From Caenorhabditis elegans (lineage: Eukaryota > Nematoda > Chromadorea > Rhabditida > Rhabditidae), in NCBI RefSeq assembly GCF_000002985.6, contig NC_003281.10, positions 1,798,001-1,862,000 of the forward strand: 64,000 nt of DNA, read 5' to 3'. Below, in pieces: positions 32,901 through 45,500 of this stretch. The translations under genes were made by a program, and so were the position numbers. How positions within the stretch are numbered: position 1 is the stretch's first letter; each line of letters starts with the position of its first letter. A model generated the notes under the pieces. That model saw only the letters and a list, made by a program, of their open reading frames with translations, ran no database searches and had not been told where the DNA came from.

Positions 32901-35897
32901 TTTTTTGTGCGGAAGATGGTACGGATATTCGCGTCGGAATTTATTGGAGAAAATTGGAGAAATTTGAGATTTTTTAGCGAAAATCTGCGAAATTTCCGAT
33001 TAAAACTGTGAAATTTGAAGAAAATTGGCCGAATTTCACCTAAAAACCCGCTAATTTGCCAGAAAATTGGTGAAAATTGGCAAATTTGAATTTTTTTTGT
33101 TGAATTTCCCGCCATAAAATATTCAAAAATCCAAATTTTTGAATTTCCCGCCATAAAATATTCAAAAATCCAAATTTTTGAATTTCCCGCCAAAAAACAT
33201 TCGAAAATTTGAATTTTTTGAATTTCCCGCCAAAAAATATTTAAAAATTTGAATTTTTTAAATTTCCCGCCTATTTTAACGCAATATCCAATGTTTGCGT
33301 ACTTTTCAAGCTACAGTACCCTCCGGATTTTTTTGGCGGGAAATTCAAAAAATTCAAATTCTCGAATATTTTTTTGGCGCGAAATTCAAAAAATTTTAAT
33401 TTTTGAATATTTTTTGGCGCAAAATTCAAAAAATTTTAATTTTTGAATTTTTTTGGCGCGAAATTTAAAAAATTCAAATTTTCGAATATTTTTTGGCGCG
33501 AAATTCAAAAATTCAAATTTTCAAATATTTTTGGCGGGAAATTCAAAAAATTCAAATTTTCGAATATTATTTGGCGCGAAATTCAAAAATTCAAATTTTC
33601 AAATATTTTTGGCGGGAAATTCAAAAAATTCAAATTTTCGAATATTTTTTGGCGCGAAATTCAAAAATTCAAATTTTCAAATATTTTTGGCGGGAAATTC
33701 AAAAAATTCAAATTTTCGAATATTTTTGGCGGGAAATTCAAAAATTCAAATTTTCAAATATTTTTGGCGGGAAATTCAAAAATTCAAATTTTCGAATATT
33801 TTTGGAATTTTCAGGTACCCCAATTCTACCATTTCACAATGGAGAACACGCTCTTGAAGTTCACGAAGGAGAAGTATTATTTCAATACGAATATCAACAA
33901 AAAATGATGCATTTGGCCCAATTTTCGGACAAAAAAACGGCCCAAAAGCCCCAGGAATTGATGGATGAACAATTTTATCAGCAACATTATCAATCTTATC
34001 AACAATCGACAATTTCCACCGCAAATTCTACAGAAATTCCGTCGAAAATCGGCCAAAATTCTGCGAAAAACCCGGCAAAATCGACGAATTTACTGCTAAA
34101 ACAGCTAACTTTTATGAAAAAGAAGCAAGAAGCTCCGTCGCCGAGCTCAAGTCCACTTTCTGCAGCAATTCCGGCTGAACGGCCTGCTAAACCGAATAAG
34201 GAGAAGGAACGGGGCGATCGGTTCTTGCCAGAGCCTTCAAGGCGTTTTAATAGGTAGAAAAATCGAGAAAATTGAATTTTCCGCATTAAATTGCTCAAAA
34301 ATTCCCATTTCTGAGCAATTTTCGACTAAAAACGCTGGAAGATTGGAAAATTGTGCATTTTTTCAACAAAAGCCCGTTTTTACCGTTTTAAATTGCTCAA
34401 AAATCGACTTTTTCGAGCAGCACTAACATTTTCGTGCATATTATCGTAAAATATAGTGTTTGCGTACTTTTGGCGCTACAGTACCCCGGGAAATTCGACG
34501 TTTTAGTGAAATTTTAAATTTCTCTGAAAAATTGGTGCATTTTAAGGGATTTTACGCAATTTTCCGAACTTTAAACCTAAAATTTCCGATTTTTGTGCAA
34601 AATATCGTAAAATATAGTGTTTTGGTGGTGTTTGCGTACTTTCGAGGCTACAGTACCCCCGGTTGTTCAAATTTTCGTTGAGTTTGGGGAAAATTTAGAA
34701 AATAATAGATTTAATGTCTAAAATTTCAAACTTTTTGAATTCCCAGCCAGCTAAATTTTTCCCAAAAAAATTGGAAAAATTTTAGGGATTTTACGAAAAT
34801 TTGCAAGTTATTGCCTAAAACTGGCCGAAATTTACTTTTTTTCGGAATAATTGTAGAAATTTTGTGAATTTTGTGAAGTCAACACCGTTTTTTCCTAAAA
34901 AAATGCCAAAAATTTCCCGAAAATCCCCTCTCTGAGCATTTCCCCTGTGACTTGTGCGTTTCTCAGATTTTGGCATAAAAACTGCATTTATTCACATTTT
35001 CAGTCTTAAATTAGGCTGAAAATGTGAATAAATACCGTATTTCTGCCAACAATTTGACAATAGAGCACATTTGTCACTCGGAGATGCGGAAGCTATGCCC
35101 AAATTTTCATTTTTAAGCCAAAAATTTGGATTTTCACAAATTTTCAGTAGAAAATTCGAATTCTCCATCGATTTCTACCCTAGAACATCCTTCAATAGGC
35201 TTCTAGCTCGAATTTTGTTTTCTGGGGTACGGTAGCCCCAAAAGTACGCAAACACCGAGGGCCTCACGACAAAATGCACAACTTTCTTAATTCTTGCGGC
35301 TAAGCTCTGAAAAACAGGTTTTCGATGTAAAAAATGGCGAGAAACTCGATTTTTCACAAGAAAAACGCTGAAAATGTTGAAATTTTCAGATTTAATCACC
35401 GTAATCGATCTCCTCCATCACTTTCCTCTCGAACATCACGTCATCGGTCCCCGGAACGCCGGCGGGATAGATCACGATCCAGAAGTCTGACATATTCACC
35501 AATTGATCGAAAATCCCGAACAAATAGTGATAAATATGATAAGAAACGGGCGAAAAAGAGCAACAGACGGGATAGATCAAGGTTCGGTGATGAAAAATTT
35601 GAATTTTTTGAATATACCGCCAAAAAATATTCAAAAATTTGAATTTTTTGAATTTTCCGCCAAAAAATGATCAAAAATTTGAATTTTTGAATTTCCCGCC
35701 AAAAAATGATCAAAAATTTGAATTTTTGAATTTCCCGCCAAAAAATGATCAAAAATTTGAATTTTTGAATTTTCCGCCAAAAAATATCCAAAATTTAAAT
35801 TTTCCGCCGAAAAAAAAACCGATATTTTTTCAGTTCTTCATCATCCGGTTCAACTTCTCCAATTCGACGCGAAAAACGCGAAAAATCCAGGAAATAA
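26926..35897 (+). CDS. Unrecognised 467-aa protein, Pro/Gly/Asp repeats and RS-like tail
   Basis: Exons 26926-26976, 27156-27411, 29239-29366, 32466-32607, 32787-32918, 33815-34253, 35390-35581 and 35834-35897 (TAA) join in phase to 467 residues. I do not recognise the family. About residues 18-110 form a compact aromatic-rich region (VFWRKEVADWFEIANNGYSF, then DLSGYWYRLNNQTKCFEFLF), faintly like an OCRE or WW-type fold. Residues 120-245 carry loose repeats of G-x-P-(I/V)-(F/Y/L)-P-x-D: GKPILPKDD, GYPLFPVDD, EKPVFPRIP, GEPIYPRDE, GTPILPFHN. Next comes a polar Q/S/K linker. The last 80 residues are Arg/Ser-rich (RHRSPERRRDRSRSRSL ... SSSSGSTSPIRREKREKSRK), as in splicing-associated nuclear proteins. 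The start is supported by a trans-splice-like acceptor. Introns are large (to 3.1 kb) and PATC-like. A nuclear RNA-processing role is inference from the tail only. Confidence 0.85.
27652..27822 (+). repeat. Hairpin family A, copy 1
   Basis: Member of a nine-copy ~170-nt family. Core: TATTTATTCACATTTTCAG, a short loop, then CTGAAAATGTGAATAAATA, followed by about 75 nt of conserved sequence (CCGTATTTCTGCCAACAATT ... ACTCGGAGATGCGGAAGCTA-TGCCCAAATTTT). This copy is in the intron 27412-29238, sense to the host gene. Confidence 0.9.
28422..28592 (+). repeat. Hairpin family A, copy 2
   Basis: Second copy in the same intron as copy 1, same orientation. The upstream arm reads CTCAGTGACTCATGTGCC, the variant shared with copies 1 and 5 and different from the CCCCTGTGACTTGTG variant of the others. 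Confidence 0.9.
29367..32465. other. 3.1-kb PATC-like intron with nested element
   Basis: Apart from the inverted-repeat element at 30249-31666, this intron is almost wholly short A/T runs separated by 3-5 mixed bases, spaced about 10 bp apart (CTAAAAATCTCAAATTTTC, CACCGAAAAA and the like). No coding potential was seen. This is the pattern described in C. elegans as periodic An/Tn clusters. Confidence 0.7.
30249..31666. mobile_element. Non-autonomous DNA transposon, 1418 bp, CACGGTC termini
   Basis: Perfect 21-bp terminal inverted repeats (left 30249-30269 beginning CACGGTCTCCTCGGGTGG; right 31646-31666) are flanked by CCCCT on both sides (30244-30248 and 31667-31671), a clear 5-bp target duplication. 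The interior is not PATC-like and differs sharply from the host intron, so the boundaries are also visible by composition. Both terminal regions are GC-rich just inside the repeats (GCGATAGGGCGCGCTTGC; CGCATCGGTGAAACGCGC). Only short reading frames are present (29 residues at 30763; 65 residues at 30842), none resembling a transposase. A 5-bp duplication with a 5'-CAC end is compatible with Transib-like elements, but the superfamily is not established. Confidence 0.9.
33100..33270. repeat. TTTGAA-TTTCCCGCC array, forward
   Basis: Five units of about 40 bp, each with TTTTTGAATTTCCCGCC followed by AAAATATTCAAAAATT, lie in the intron 32919-33814. The TTTCCCGCC part matches an E2F-type core, and the contiguous TTTGAA matches the CHR-type (LIN-54) core. 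Confidence 0.88.
33330..33800. repeat. TTTGGCGSGAAATTCAAA array, reverse orientation
   Basis: Twelve units with spacing of about 38-41 bp, opposite in orientation to the block at 33100-33270. Units alternate between GGCGGGAAATTC and GGCGCGAAATTC; TTTTGGCGCGAAA is a textbook E2F consensus. The array makes spurious reading frames such as NIFGGKFKKFKF in all three forward frames; the real exon starts at 33815. Confidence 0.92.
34941..35109 (+). repeat. Hairpin family A, copy 3
   Basis: In the intron 34254-35389, sense orientation. It has the CCCCTGTGACTTGTG upstream arm, the complete 19-bp stem apart from one stem substitution (GCATTTATT), and the complete 3' conserved block. Confidence 0.9.
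35600..35815. repeat. TTTGAA-TTTCCCGCC array, last intron
   Basis: Five to six ~40-bp units (GAATTTCCCGCCAAAAAATG and variants) fill most of the short intron 35582-35833. Same family as 33100-33800, 38605-38830 and 41725-42090. Confidence 0.88.
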
Positions 35898-36519
35898 ATG
35901 CATTTTTATTTATTTTTATATTTTTATTCAAATTTAATTTATTATTTTATTCGAAAAATCGATATTTTTTCTGAAAAAATCGATATTTTTCTGAAAAATC
36001 GATAATTTTCTGAAAAAAAAAATCGATATTTTTTCTGAAAAATCGATAATTTTCTAAAAAAAATCGAAATTTTTCTGAAAAATCGATAATTTTCTGAAAA
36101 AATCGATAATTTTCCAAAAAAAAAATCGATATTTTTTTTGAAAAATCGATATTTTTCCAAAAAAATCGATATTTTTCTGAAAAAATCGATAATTTTCTGA
36201 AAAAAATTGATAATTTTCTGAAAAAAATCGATATTTTCTGAAAAAATCGATAATTTTTCTGAAAAAATCGATAATTTTCTCTAAAAATCGATATTTTTCT
36301 GAAAAAATCGATAATTTCTGTGGTTTTCAATCAATACTTGTTTCAATTGTGCTTCTTTTTTTTGTAATTCAAAATTAAATTTTTTTTTCTCCGAATTTTT
36401 CCAATTTTTTCAGTTTTTTTTTGTTGTTGATTCTCCCTGACTTTGCAATATTTTTTTTTGTTTTACAAAATTATTGATTTTTTCAGAATTTTTTTAAGAA
36501 ATTTTTTTTCAGCCGTACA
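35898..36519. other. Short gap between two same-strand genes
   Basis: The 622-bp gap between the stop at 35897 and the ATG at 36520 holds a diverged ATCGAT array (35945-36320; GAAAAATCGATATTTTTCT, period about 19) and T-rich sequence. AATAAA overlaps the upstream stop codon (35893-35898). The downstream gene begins right after TTTTTTTTCAG (36502-36512) with a 7-nt leader, typical of trans-splicing. The gap is longer than in most worm operons, so an operon is possible but unproven. Confidence 0.7.
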
Positions 36520-39500
36520 ATGCCACGTGGCATTGTGCTCACCAACAGTAAACCCGTCGAGGGAATGGTTTACCAAATGGCATTGGTTTTTGATCAAAAT
36601 TATGAGGTAAAAAACCAGAAAATTCGCAAAATTTCGGTGTTTGCGTACTTTTGGAGCTACAGTACCCCCGAAATTCGAAGAAATTTGAGTGAAAATTTGA
36701 ATTTCTTTGAAAAATTGGAGCATTTTGAGGAGTTTTGCGCAATTTTCCGGCCTGTAAACCGAAAATTGCCGATTTTTGTGCAAATTGTCGTGAAATCTAG
36801 TGTTTTTGTAGTGTTTGCGTACTTTTGGGGCTACAGTACCCCCGAAATTTGTAATTTGAGTGAAAAATCGATTTTTTTTTTTAATTTTTTGAGCATTTTC
36901 CTGATTTTTCAGAGGTTTTCCGACCTTTAAACCGAAAATTTCCGATTTTTGTGCAAATTGTCGTGAAATCCAGTGTTTTGGTGGTTTTTGCGTACTTCTG
37001 GGCCTGAGATTTTCAGTAAAAACTCGACTTTTTTTTTCGAAAATTGAAAATTTTGCATAATTTTATAATTTTTTTTCAGGAAAACTCGAAAACTAGACAT
37101 TTTTACGATTTTTCAGTGCTAAATTCGAATTCAGAGCACCAATTTACCCCCATTTTGCATATTTTCACAAAATTTCGGAAAACTGCATTTTGTCGTGGGA
37201 TGCTCGATGTTTGCGTACTTTTGGCGCTACCGTACCCCGGGAAATTCGAAATTTCGATTTTCCCGATTTTTTAGATATTTTACGCAATTTCCCGACCTTT
37301 AAACCGAAAATTTCCGATTTTTGTGCAAATTGTCGTAAAATCTAAAAAAAAATTTCGAAAATTTGCAAGTTTTAACCTAAAACTGCTGGAATTTACTGTT
37401 TTTTTCGAAATTATTGTAAAAATTTGGGAATTATCCTCTGAAAAATGGCTCAAAACCGAATTTTTGAGATTTCAAGCTAATTTTTCCGAAAAACTTTTGT
37501 TTTCCGAGGTTTTTAACTGGAATTTTGGAAATTTTTGGAAAAAAATACGATTTTTCATCAAAATTTCACGATTTTCGAATTTTTCGCGTTTTCCTAGGCT
37601 TCTAGCTCAAATTTGGATTTCCCGGGGTACTGTAGCGCCAAAAGTACGCAAACACCGAGCATCCCACGACAAAATGCACAGTTTTTTGAAAATTTGCGAA
37701 AATATGCAAAATAGGGGTAAATTGGTGCTCTGAATTCGAATTTAGCAGTGAAAAATCGTAAAAATTCCGAGTTTTCGAGTTTTTCTATAAAATTTGTAAA
37801 ATTATATGCACAAATTTTCAATTTTTGAAAAAAAAAAGGTTTTCAGTTCGATTTTCGAATTCCCCAGCCAATTTTACCCCTAAATCGTGTTTTCCCAGCT
37901 TTCTATCGCGAAATTTCAATTTTCCGGGTTACTGTAGCCCCAAAAGTACGCAAACACCGAGGATCCCACGACAAATTACACAGTTTCTTAAAATCGAGCG
38001 AAACTGTGCAAAATAGGAGTAAAAAAGTGCTCTGAATGCGAATTTCGCAGTGAAAATGCACAAAAATGAGTAGTTTTCAGGCTTCTGGCCTAATTCTGGC
38101 CCGAAAAAAACGAAAATTTTCACGCTTTTCAGACCGTAAAGCAGTTTAAAATGATTCCAGTGGTTACACAACGCACAAAAACGAAACAAGTCTCAAATGT
38201 GTACAGGTAATCGGAAAAAAAACCGGAAAAAATCGATAATTAAGCGGAAAATGACATTTTCAGTGGAAATATGCGCCTCGAAAAATCAATGCAAATCGAC
38301 GAGACTCTTGTATTCGGTCAAACAATTGACTGGGAACCAACTGATGATGAAGGAATGTCTGTTGAGGTGAAAATGGAAGAAATTCTGGATTTTTCAGTGA
38401 AAATTTGGAGAAAAACGAGTGAAAACCCGCGTTTTTGCGGTGAAAATTCGAAAAAAAAACCGAGTTTTTCGATTTTTTCACTGAAATTTTGGAAAAAATC
38501 TAAGAAAAATGACTAAAACTCATCAATTTCTATGAAATTCTGGATTTTTCAGTGAAAATCCCGTTTTTGCGGTGAAAATATCAGAAAAAAACAGTTTTTT
38601 TTGAATTTTTTGAATTTCCCGCCAAAAAAATATTCAAAAATTTGAATTTTCCGCTAAAAAATATTTAAAAATTTGAATTTTTTGAATTTTCCGCCAAAAA
38701 ATATTCAAAATTTTGAATTTTTTGAATTTCCCGCCAAAAAATATTTAACAATTTGAATTTTTTGAATTTCCCGCCAAAAAATATTTAAAAATTTGAATTT
38801 TTTGAATTTTCCGCCAAATAATATTCAAAAATTCGCTTTTTTCACTGAAATTTTGAAAAAAGTCTTTTAAAAATTCGTGAAAAATTAAATTTTTCATTGA
38901 AAAACCTGAAAAACTACCAAATTTTTCCACTTTTTCGTCGAAAAATGACTAGACACTGAATAATTTTTACATTTTCCACTGAAAATTTGAAAAAAAATCC
39001 ACGAAATTCCGAATTTTGATGCAAAAATCCGTTAAAAAACTGCAAATTTTTGCAAATTTCATGCAGAAAATTCGAAAAAATCCCCAATTTTCATCCTAAA
39101 ATTCCATTTTTTTTGCAGATTGTGAGAAAATACAAACGAATCCGCCCGGCCTATGAATCTCGAATTTTCGACGGAGAAACACAGCTTCTACTGCCTGGAA
39201 TTATGTCCAGAAATCGAGAAGTTCTTTGGATGTGTGATATTTGGCCACAACTCGAAATTAGTACGGGTTTTTCACTGAAAACCCGCCGCGAAAAATGGCT
39301 CAAATTCATGGATTTTTCAAAAAATCCCACTGAAAATTCAATTTCCCCCCAAAAAACCTCGAAAATTCGAATTCTCCACGTCTCCAGCTTTCAAATGACC
39401 CCTGACATATTCCATGCAATTGCCCATATTCCATGCAATTTGCCCCACCGACACAGCTGAAATCGGTGCTACAGTAACCCGCGTGGCGGGACCCGAAATT

Positions 39501-42500
39501 TTCAAATTGCGCGGAATATGGGCATGTTGGGGGTCATTTGAAAGCTGGAGACTTGGAGAAATCGAATTTCAGCATTATTTCTCGAAATATTGAAACGTTT
39601 GACACAAAATTTTGGGAAAATAGGAAAAAAACCAGTTTTTAATACAAATCTGCAGAAAAGTTCGCTGTTTTTGCGAATTTTAGCATATTTAAACCTGAAA
39701 TTTAAAGTTTTTGAACAAAATGACCGAAAATTGAACTTTTTGAAGATATTCCGCTTAAAAACGTCATTTTTCTCAAGGTTTTCATTCAAAATTGCTAAAA
39801 ATCCAAGAATTTTTCCCTTTTTTGAATGAAAATCGAGGTTCCCATCAAAAAATCGATATTTCCCCTGTGACTTGTGCGTTTCTCAGATTTTGGCATAAAA
39901 ACTGTATTTATTCACATTTTCAGTCTTAAATTGAGCTGAAAATGTGAATAAATACCGTATTTCTGCCAACAATTTGACAATAGAGCACATTTGTCACTCG
40001 GAGATGCGGAAGCTATGCCCAAATTTTAATTTTTTCACGAAAAAGTTGATTTTTTGTGATTTTTTGCGATTTTCAATCCAAAATTCGAATTCTCCATAAC
40101 TTTTCACCCACGAAACCCGATTTTCAGCAAATTTAGACTAAATGTCGTAAAGTTCGGTGCCAAGTACGCAGAAACTCGGTGTTTGCGTACTTTTGGCGCT
40201 ACCGTAACCCTCGAAATTCAAATTTTGAGTTAGAAGCCGTGGAAAAGGTGTAATAGACGTTAAATTCGACGAGGAATTCGATTTTAATAATGAAAATTGT
40301 TGAAAATTCCTAGAAAATTGAGAAAAATTGATTTTTTTTTTCCAGAAAACGATCTGAAACACGTTGTACACCCAAATGTGGCTGTAAATGCGTGGGTAAC
40401 ACTACATATTCGAGATGATCAATCGATAAAATATGAACTTTATTCATTTGATTCAACAGCTGATTCACTTCAACATCAAGTACGGAATGCCTCTTGGAAT
40501 AAGGAAGTTGAGGGTAATTTCCCGCATTTTTGGGACCCCGTGGACGAAAATCGCGTGAAAAATCCGGATTTCGTAGCCCCAATGGCTGATTTTTTGAGTG
40601 GAATGCGTGGATATGTGATGTCTGATCGAATTGTTCTGGCAGAAGATCCACGTCATCGAGATGTATGCTTTCATCGAATTGTGCTCCGAGAGAGCGATGG
40701 ATTTCCGGAGCCGGGTACCGGGAAAATTCTGGAAAATTCTGGAAAATTCTGGAAAAAAATGCATTTTTTTTGCAGGCTCATTCATCAGATTTGACGCTGA
40801 GAAAATTGATTTTTTGAATATCTACGCGATGAAGGGAATTGTTAATTTGAATGATCAGCGAGCTCTGCCAAGGACGGCTAATGGAAATGTAATTGATCAA
40901 TTTTTTCTCGAAAACTAGGAATTTTTACGATTTTTCACTGCTAAATTCGAATTCAGAGCACCAATTTACCCCTATTTCGGATATTTTTGCAAAATTTCAG
41001 AAAACTGTGCATTTTGTCGTGGGATGCTCTCGGTGTTTGCGTATTTTCGGGGCTACAGTACCCCGAAAATTAAAATTTTGAGCTAGCAGCACGGGAAACC
41101 AGGAATTCGGGGTAAAAAGTGACGGAGAATCCGAATTTGATAGTGAAAATTTCTGAAAATCAATAAAAATCCTGAAAATTTGAATTTCCCGCCATTTTTC
41201 ACCCCGGGAACCTATTTTCTAGAGTTTTACCTTAAAATTTAGAGTAACTGTGCATTTTGTCGTAAGAAATTTGGTGTTTGCGTATTTTCGGGCCTACAGT
41301 ACCCCGAAAAATTTAAATTTTAGCTCAGAACCCCGGAAAAAAAGTATTCAGTGGTAAAAAGTGACGGAGAATCCGAATTTAACAATGAAAATCTTCAAAA
41401 ATCAATAAAAATCCCGGAAAAATCTAGTGTCTTGGCGGTTTTTGCGTACTTTTAGCGGTACAGTACCCCCGGAAATTCGAAATTTGAGTGAAAATTCGAT
41501 TTTCTTCGGCATTTTTGAGCATTATTCAGAATATTTTAAGAAGTTTTACGCAATTTTCCCAACTTTAAACCATAAATTTCCGATTTTTGTTCAAATTGTC
41601 GTCAAATCTAGTGTTTTCTACGGTGTTTACGTACTTTTGGCACTACAGTACCACGAAATTAGAAAATTCTGAAAAAATGTCTTTGAAAATTCAAATTTAG
41701 CAAAAATATGAAAATTTTAATGCAAAATATTCAAAAAATTTGAATTTTTTGAATTTCCCGCCAAAAAATGGTCGAAAATTTGAATTTTTGAATTTCCCGC
41801 CAAAAAATATTCAAAAATTTGAATTTTTTGAATTTCCCGCCAAAAAAATATTCAAAAATTTGAATTTTTTGAATTTCCCGCCAAAAAATATTAAAAAAAC
41901 TGAATTTTTTGAATTTCCCGCCAAAAAAATATTCAAAAATTTGAATTTTTGAATTTCCCGCCAAAAAATGGTCGAAAATTTGAATTTTTTGAAATTAAAA
42001 AATTTCACAATTTTCAGATTTTTTTTGGCGGGAAATTCAAAAAATTCAAATTTTTGAATATTTTTTGGCGGGAAATTCAAAAAATTCAAATTTTTCATAA
42101 ACTTCAGTTCAATTTTCGGTGTTTGCGTACTATTGGAGCTACAGTAACCCTGTTGTGTTTTTTTGCAGATTAAAACAACAATTCGTCTTCACAACGATTC
42201 GCCAGGATTCTATTATTCAGAAGCTCTTCAATGCTTCATGGATGATCCGAATAATGTATTAGAGCACTGGTTGCTCTCAAAATATTCAAATAGTACTCTA
42301 CAAGTCGGAATCTCTGCTGGAGAACCATCAGCCATCGGAACTCCGAGATTTGTGATCGCTGAGATTACTGATGCTAAAGCTCGGAAGCTTCAGGCTCTCA
42401 CCGAAGCCGGAGATATCAAATTCGTCGCGGAGCCGGCGATTGTTATCAATTTTCGCGGTGTTTTATATGTTCCGAGACTGCCGAAAAGCGTTTTTAGGTG

Positions 42501-45500
42501 AAAATTTGCGAAAATTTGAAATTCCCGCGCGGTTTTTAACCCCAGATTCCCTTTTTTTTTAATTTTCTAAAAAATGAACCTAAAAATTCAAATTTTGAGT
42601 GAAAAATGCTCCGCGACCAATCAGCGGTGTTGGCCACGCCCCTTTATAGCGTTTTAGACGAAAAAAATCCGAGTTTTCGATGGCCTAATTTTTTGAATTG
42701 CTAGGCCACCACCAAAAAAAATAAATTGCTCAAAAATGCAGATTTTGAGCGAATTACTGCGAAAATTTTGGAAAATTGGAAAATTGTGCATTTTAGTGCA
42801 ATTTAGCCTGAAAAATTCTGAAAAATCGTATTTTAACTAATTTTTAGATCATTTTTCTGAAAATTTGTCTGAAAATCCCTCTCCTAAAGTCAGAAAACGT
42901 GAGAAAAATTGGTGGCCGAGAACTTTTTGCAGATTTCTAGGCCACCCATTGACTAATTTTTTACAAACGGCGATTTTTTTTTTAGTTTTCACTGAAAAAA
43001 TATCGAATTAAAATTAATAACCCAGAAAATAACATTTATTTTTTCGTGGTGGCCTAACTTTTAGATTTTTCTAGGCCACGAATCGAAAATAGAGGTAATT
43101 ATTCCGTTTTCGACAAAATTTATTAAATTTTTAGAGCTGAAATCGTCTTTCTTCTCAAATTTTTATTCAAAATTGCCAAAAATCCAAGAATTTTTAGCTT
43201 TTTGAGTTAAAATTAATTTCTCAGTGACTCATGTGCCTCTACTCTTATTGATTGCAGTAAAAACTGTATTTATTCACATTTTCAACCTTAAATTGAGCTG
43301 AAAATGTGAATAAATACCGCATTTCTGCCAACAATTTGACAATAGAGCACATTTGTCACTCGGAGATGCGGAAGCTATGACCAAATTTTCAGTTTTCCCG
43401 GAAAACTTGGGATTTTTCACAGATTTTCAATATGAAATTCGAATTCTACATCCCTTTTCACCCCCGGAACCCGGTTTTCAGCTAATTTAGACTAATTGTC
43501 GTAAAGTTCGGTGCCAAGTACGCAAGACACTCGGTGTTTGCGTACTTTTGGCGCTACCGTACGCCTCGAAATTCAAAAATAGAGTTAGAAGCTCGGAAAA
43601 AGTGTAATAGGCGTGAAATTTGACGAGGAATTCGATTTTAATACTGAAAAACGCTGAAAATTCCCGGAACATTCAAAATTTTCATGAAAAAGTATTTTTT
43701 TCCAAAAAAAAAAAAGTGATTTTTGGCCGTTTTTTAAGCCAAATTTCCTGCAGACTCCGCTCGTCAGATATGCCAATACCTCCAGGAACACGGATCTTCA
43801 TCACAGCACACTATGAAAATCGTTGGATTATCGATAAAATCGACGTTGATCGCCGAGATACGTCTGTTGAAGCGCTCGTTTGTCACGATGCAAAGAGTGG
43901 AAAGGAAATGGTAATTATTGCGTACTTCTGAGACTACAGTAACCCGCCGCCCCGAGATTTTCGCCCTAAAACTGCATTTACTTGTCATTTTCGCCTCTAA
44001 ATAATGTTTAAAGCGAAATTTTCACTTTTCTAGTGTTGTTTTCTTGAATTTTCAGTTGAAAATTGAGTTTTTCACTCATTTGTACCCCTAGAAATTGGTT
44101 TTTTTGCAAAAATAAATTGGTGGCCTAACTTTTGGGATTTCTAGGCCACCAATCTGAAAATGCTGATTTTAGGCTATTTTTGTCGACTTTTTTAGGGGTT
44201 TTATTTCAAATAATATTTAAAAAAAAAACGATTTAACTCGAAAATCGCAAAATATTCAGATTAAATTCCGAAGATCTTCTAAAAATCGATTTCCCCTGTG
44301 ACTTGTGTGCTTCTATTCAGATTTTTGGCAGAAACACTGTATTTATTCACATTTTCAGCCTTAAATTGGCTGAAAATGTGAATAAATACCGTATTTCTGC
44401 CAACAATTTGACAATAGAGCACATTTGTCACTCGGACATGCGGAAGCTATGCCCAAATTTTCAATTTTTCCCGGAAAACTTGTGATTTACGCCGTTTTTC
44501 AATACGAAATTCGACGTTTCTATCACTTTTTACCCCCGTAACCCGGTTTTTAGCCAATTTAGACAAACTGTCGTGAAGTTCGGTGCCGAGCACTCAAGAC
44601 ACTCGGTGTTTGCGTACTTTTGGCGCTACCGTACCCCTCAAAATTCAAATTTTGAGCTAGAAACCCCGGAAAAAGTGTAATAGGCGTGAAATTCGACGAG
44701 GAATTCGATTTTAATAATGAAAATCGCTGAAAATTCCCCCGGAACATCCAAAATTTCCACAAAATGTTCAGTTTTAATCAATTTTTCGCCGGTTTTCGAT
44801 GTTTTTTTGACGATTTTTAGTGTTAAAATCGAATTCTCCACTATTTGTCACCTTTTTTTTTCGTCACAGATCTGGTTCCACTGTACGTCTGCTCGGGGCT
44901 CCGACCAACTTCCATATCTCCTGAAAACTCAACAATTCGGATTAGTTCAAACGCCGAAATCATTCCAAGTCCGCCGTAATCCGTCACTTTTCGTGTGGGA
45001 CAACGTTTGGGTCACTCTTAATGATTGTCACGTTGGGGAGGGCTCAAAACCGCCCACGCGATTCAAAATTTGTGCATTTGGAAAAGTTACCAACTTTACG
45101 ACGGTACGAATTTTGAGAAAATGCTCGAAAATCGATATTTTCGTGACTTGTAACTCTGAAATTCGAATTCTCCACGTCTCCAGCTTTCAAATGACCCCCA
45201 TCATGCCCGTGTTCCGGCAAGTTTGAAAATTCTGGGTCCCGCCACGCTGGGTACTGTAGCACCGGTTTCAGCTGTGTCGGTGGGTCAAGTTGCACGGAAT
45301 ATGGGCATGTTGGGGGTCATTTGAAAGCTGGAGACGTGGAGAATTTTTGAGATAATAGGAAAAAACCAGAAAAATCACTAAAAACTGGTAGTTTTTAGAG
45401 CGAAAACGTGTTGAAAATTGGTGGCCGAGTTTTTTGCAGTTTTCTAGGCTATGGAGAATTTCAAGGCAATTTTTTAAGTTTTCACTGATAAAAAATCGAA

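Noticed and set aside
33443..33907. Forward frames repeating NIFGGKFKKFKFSN / NSNFQIFLAGNSK
   Set aside because: They translate the ~39-bp E2F-like repeat in all three frames; the authentic exon begins only at 33815 after TTTTCAG.
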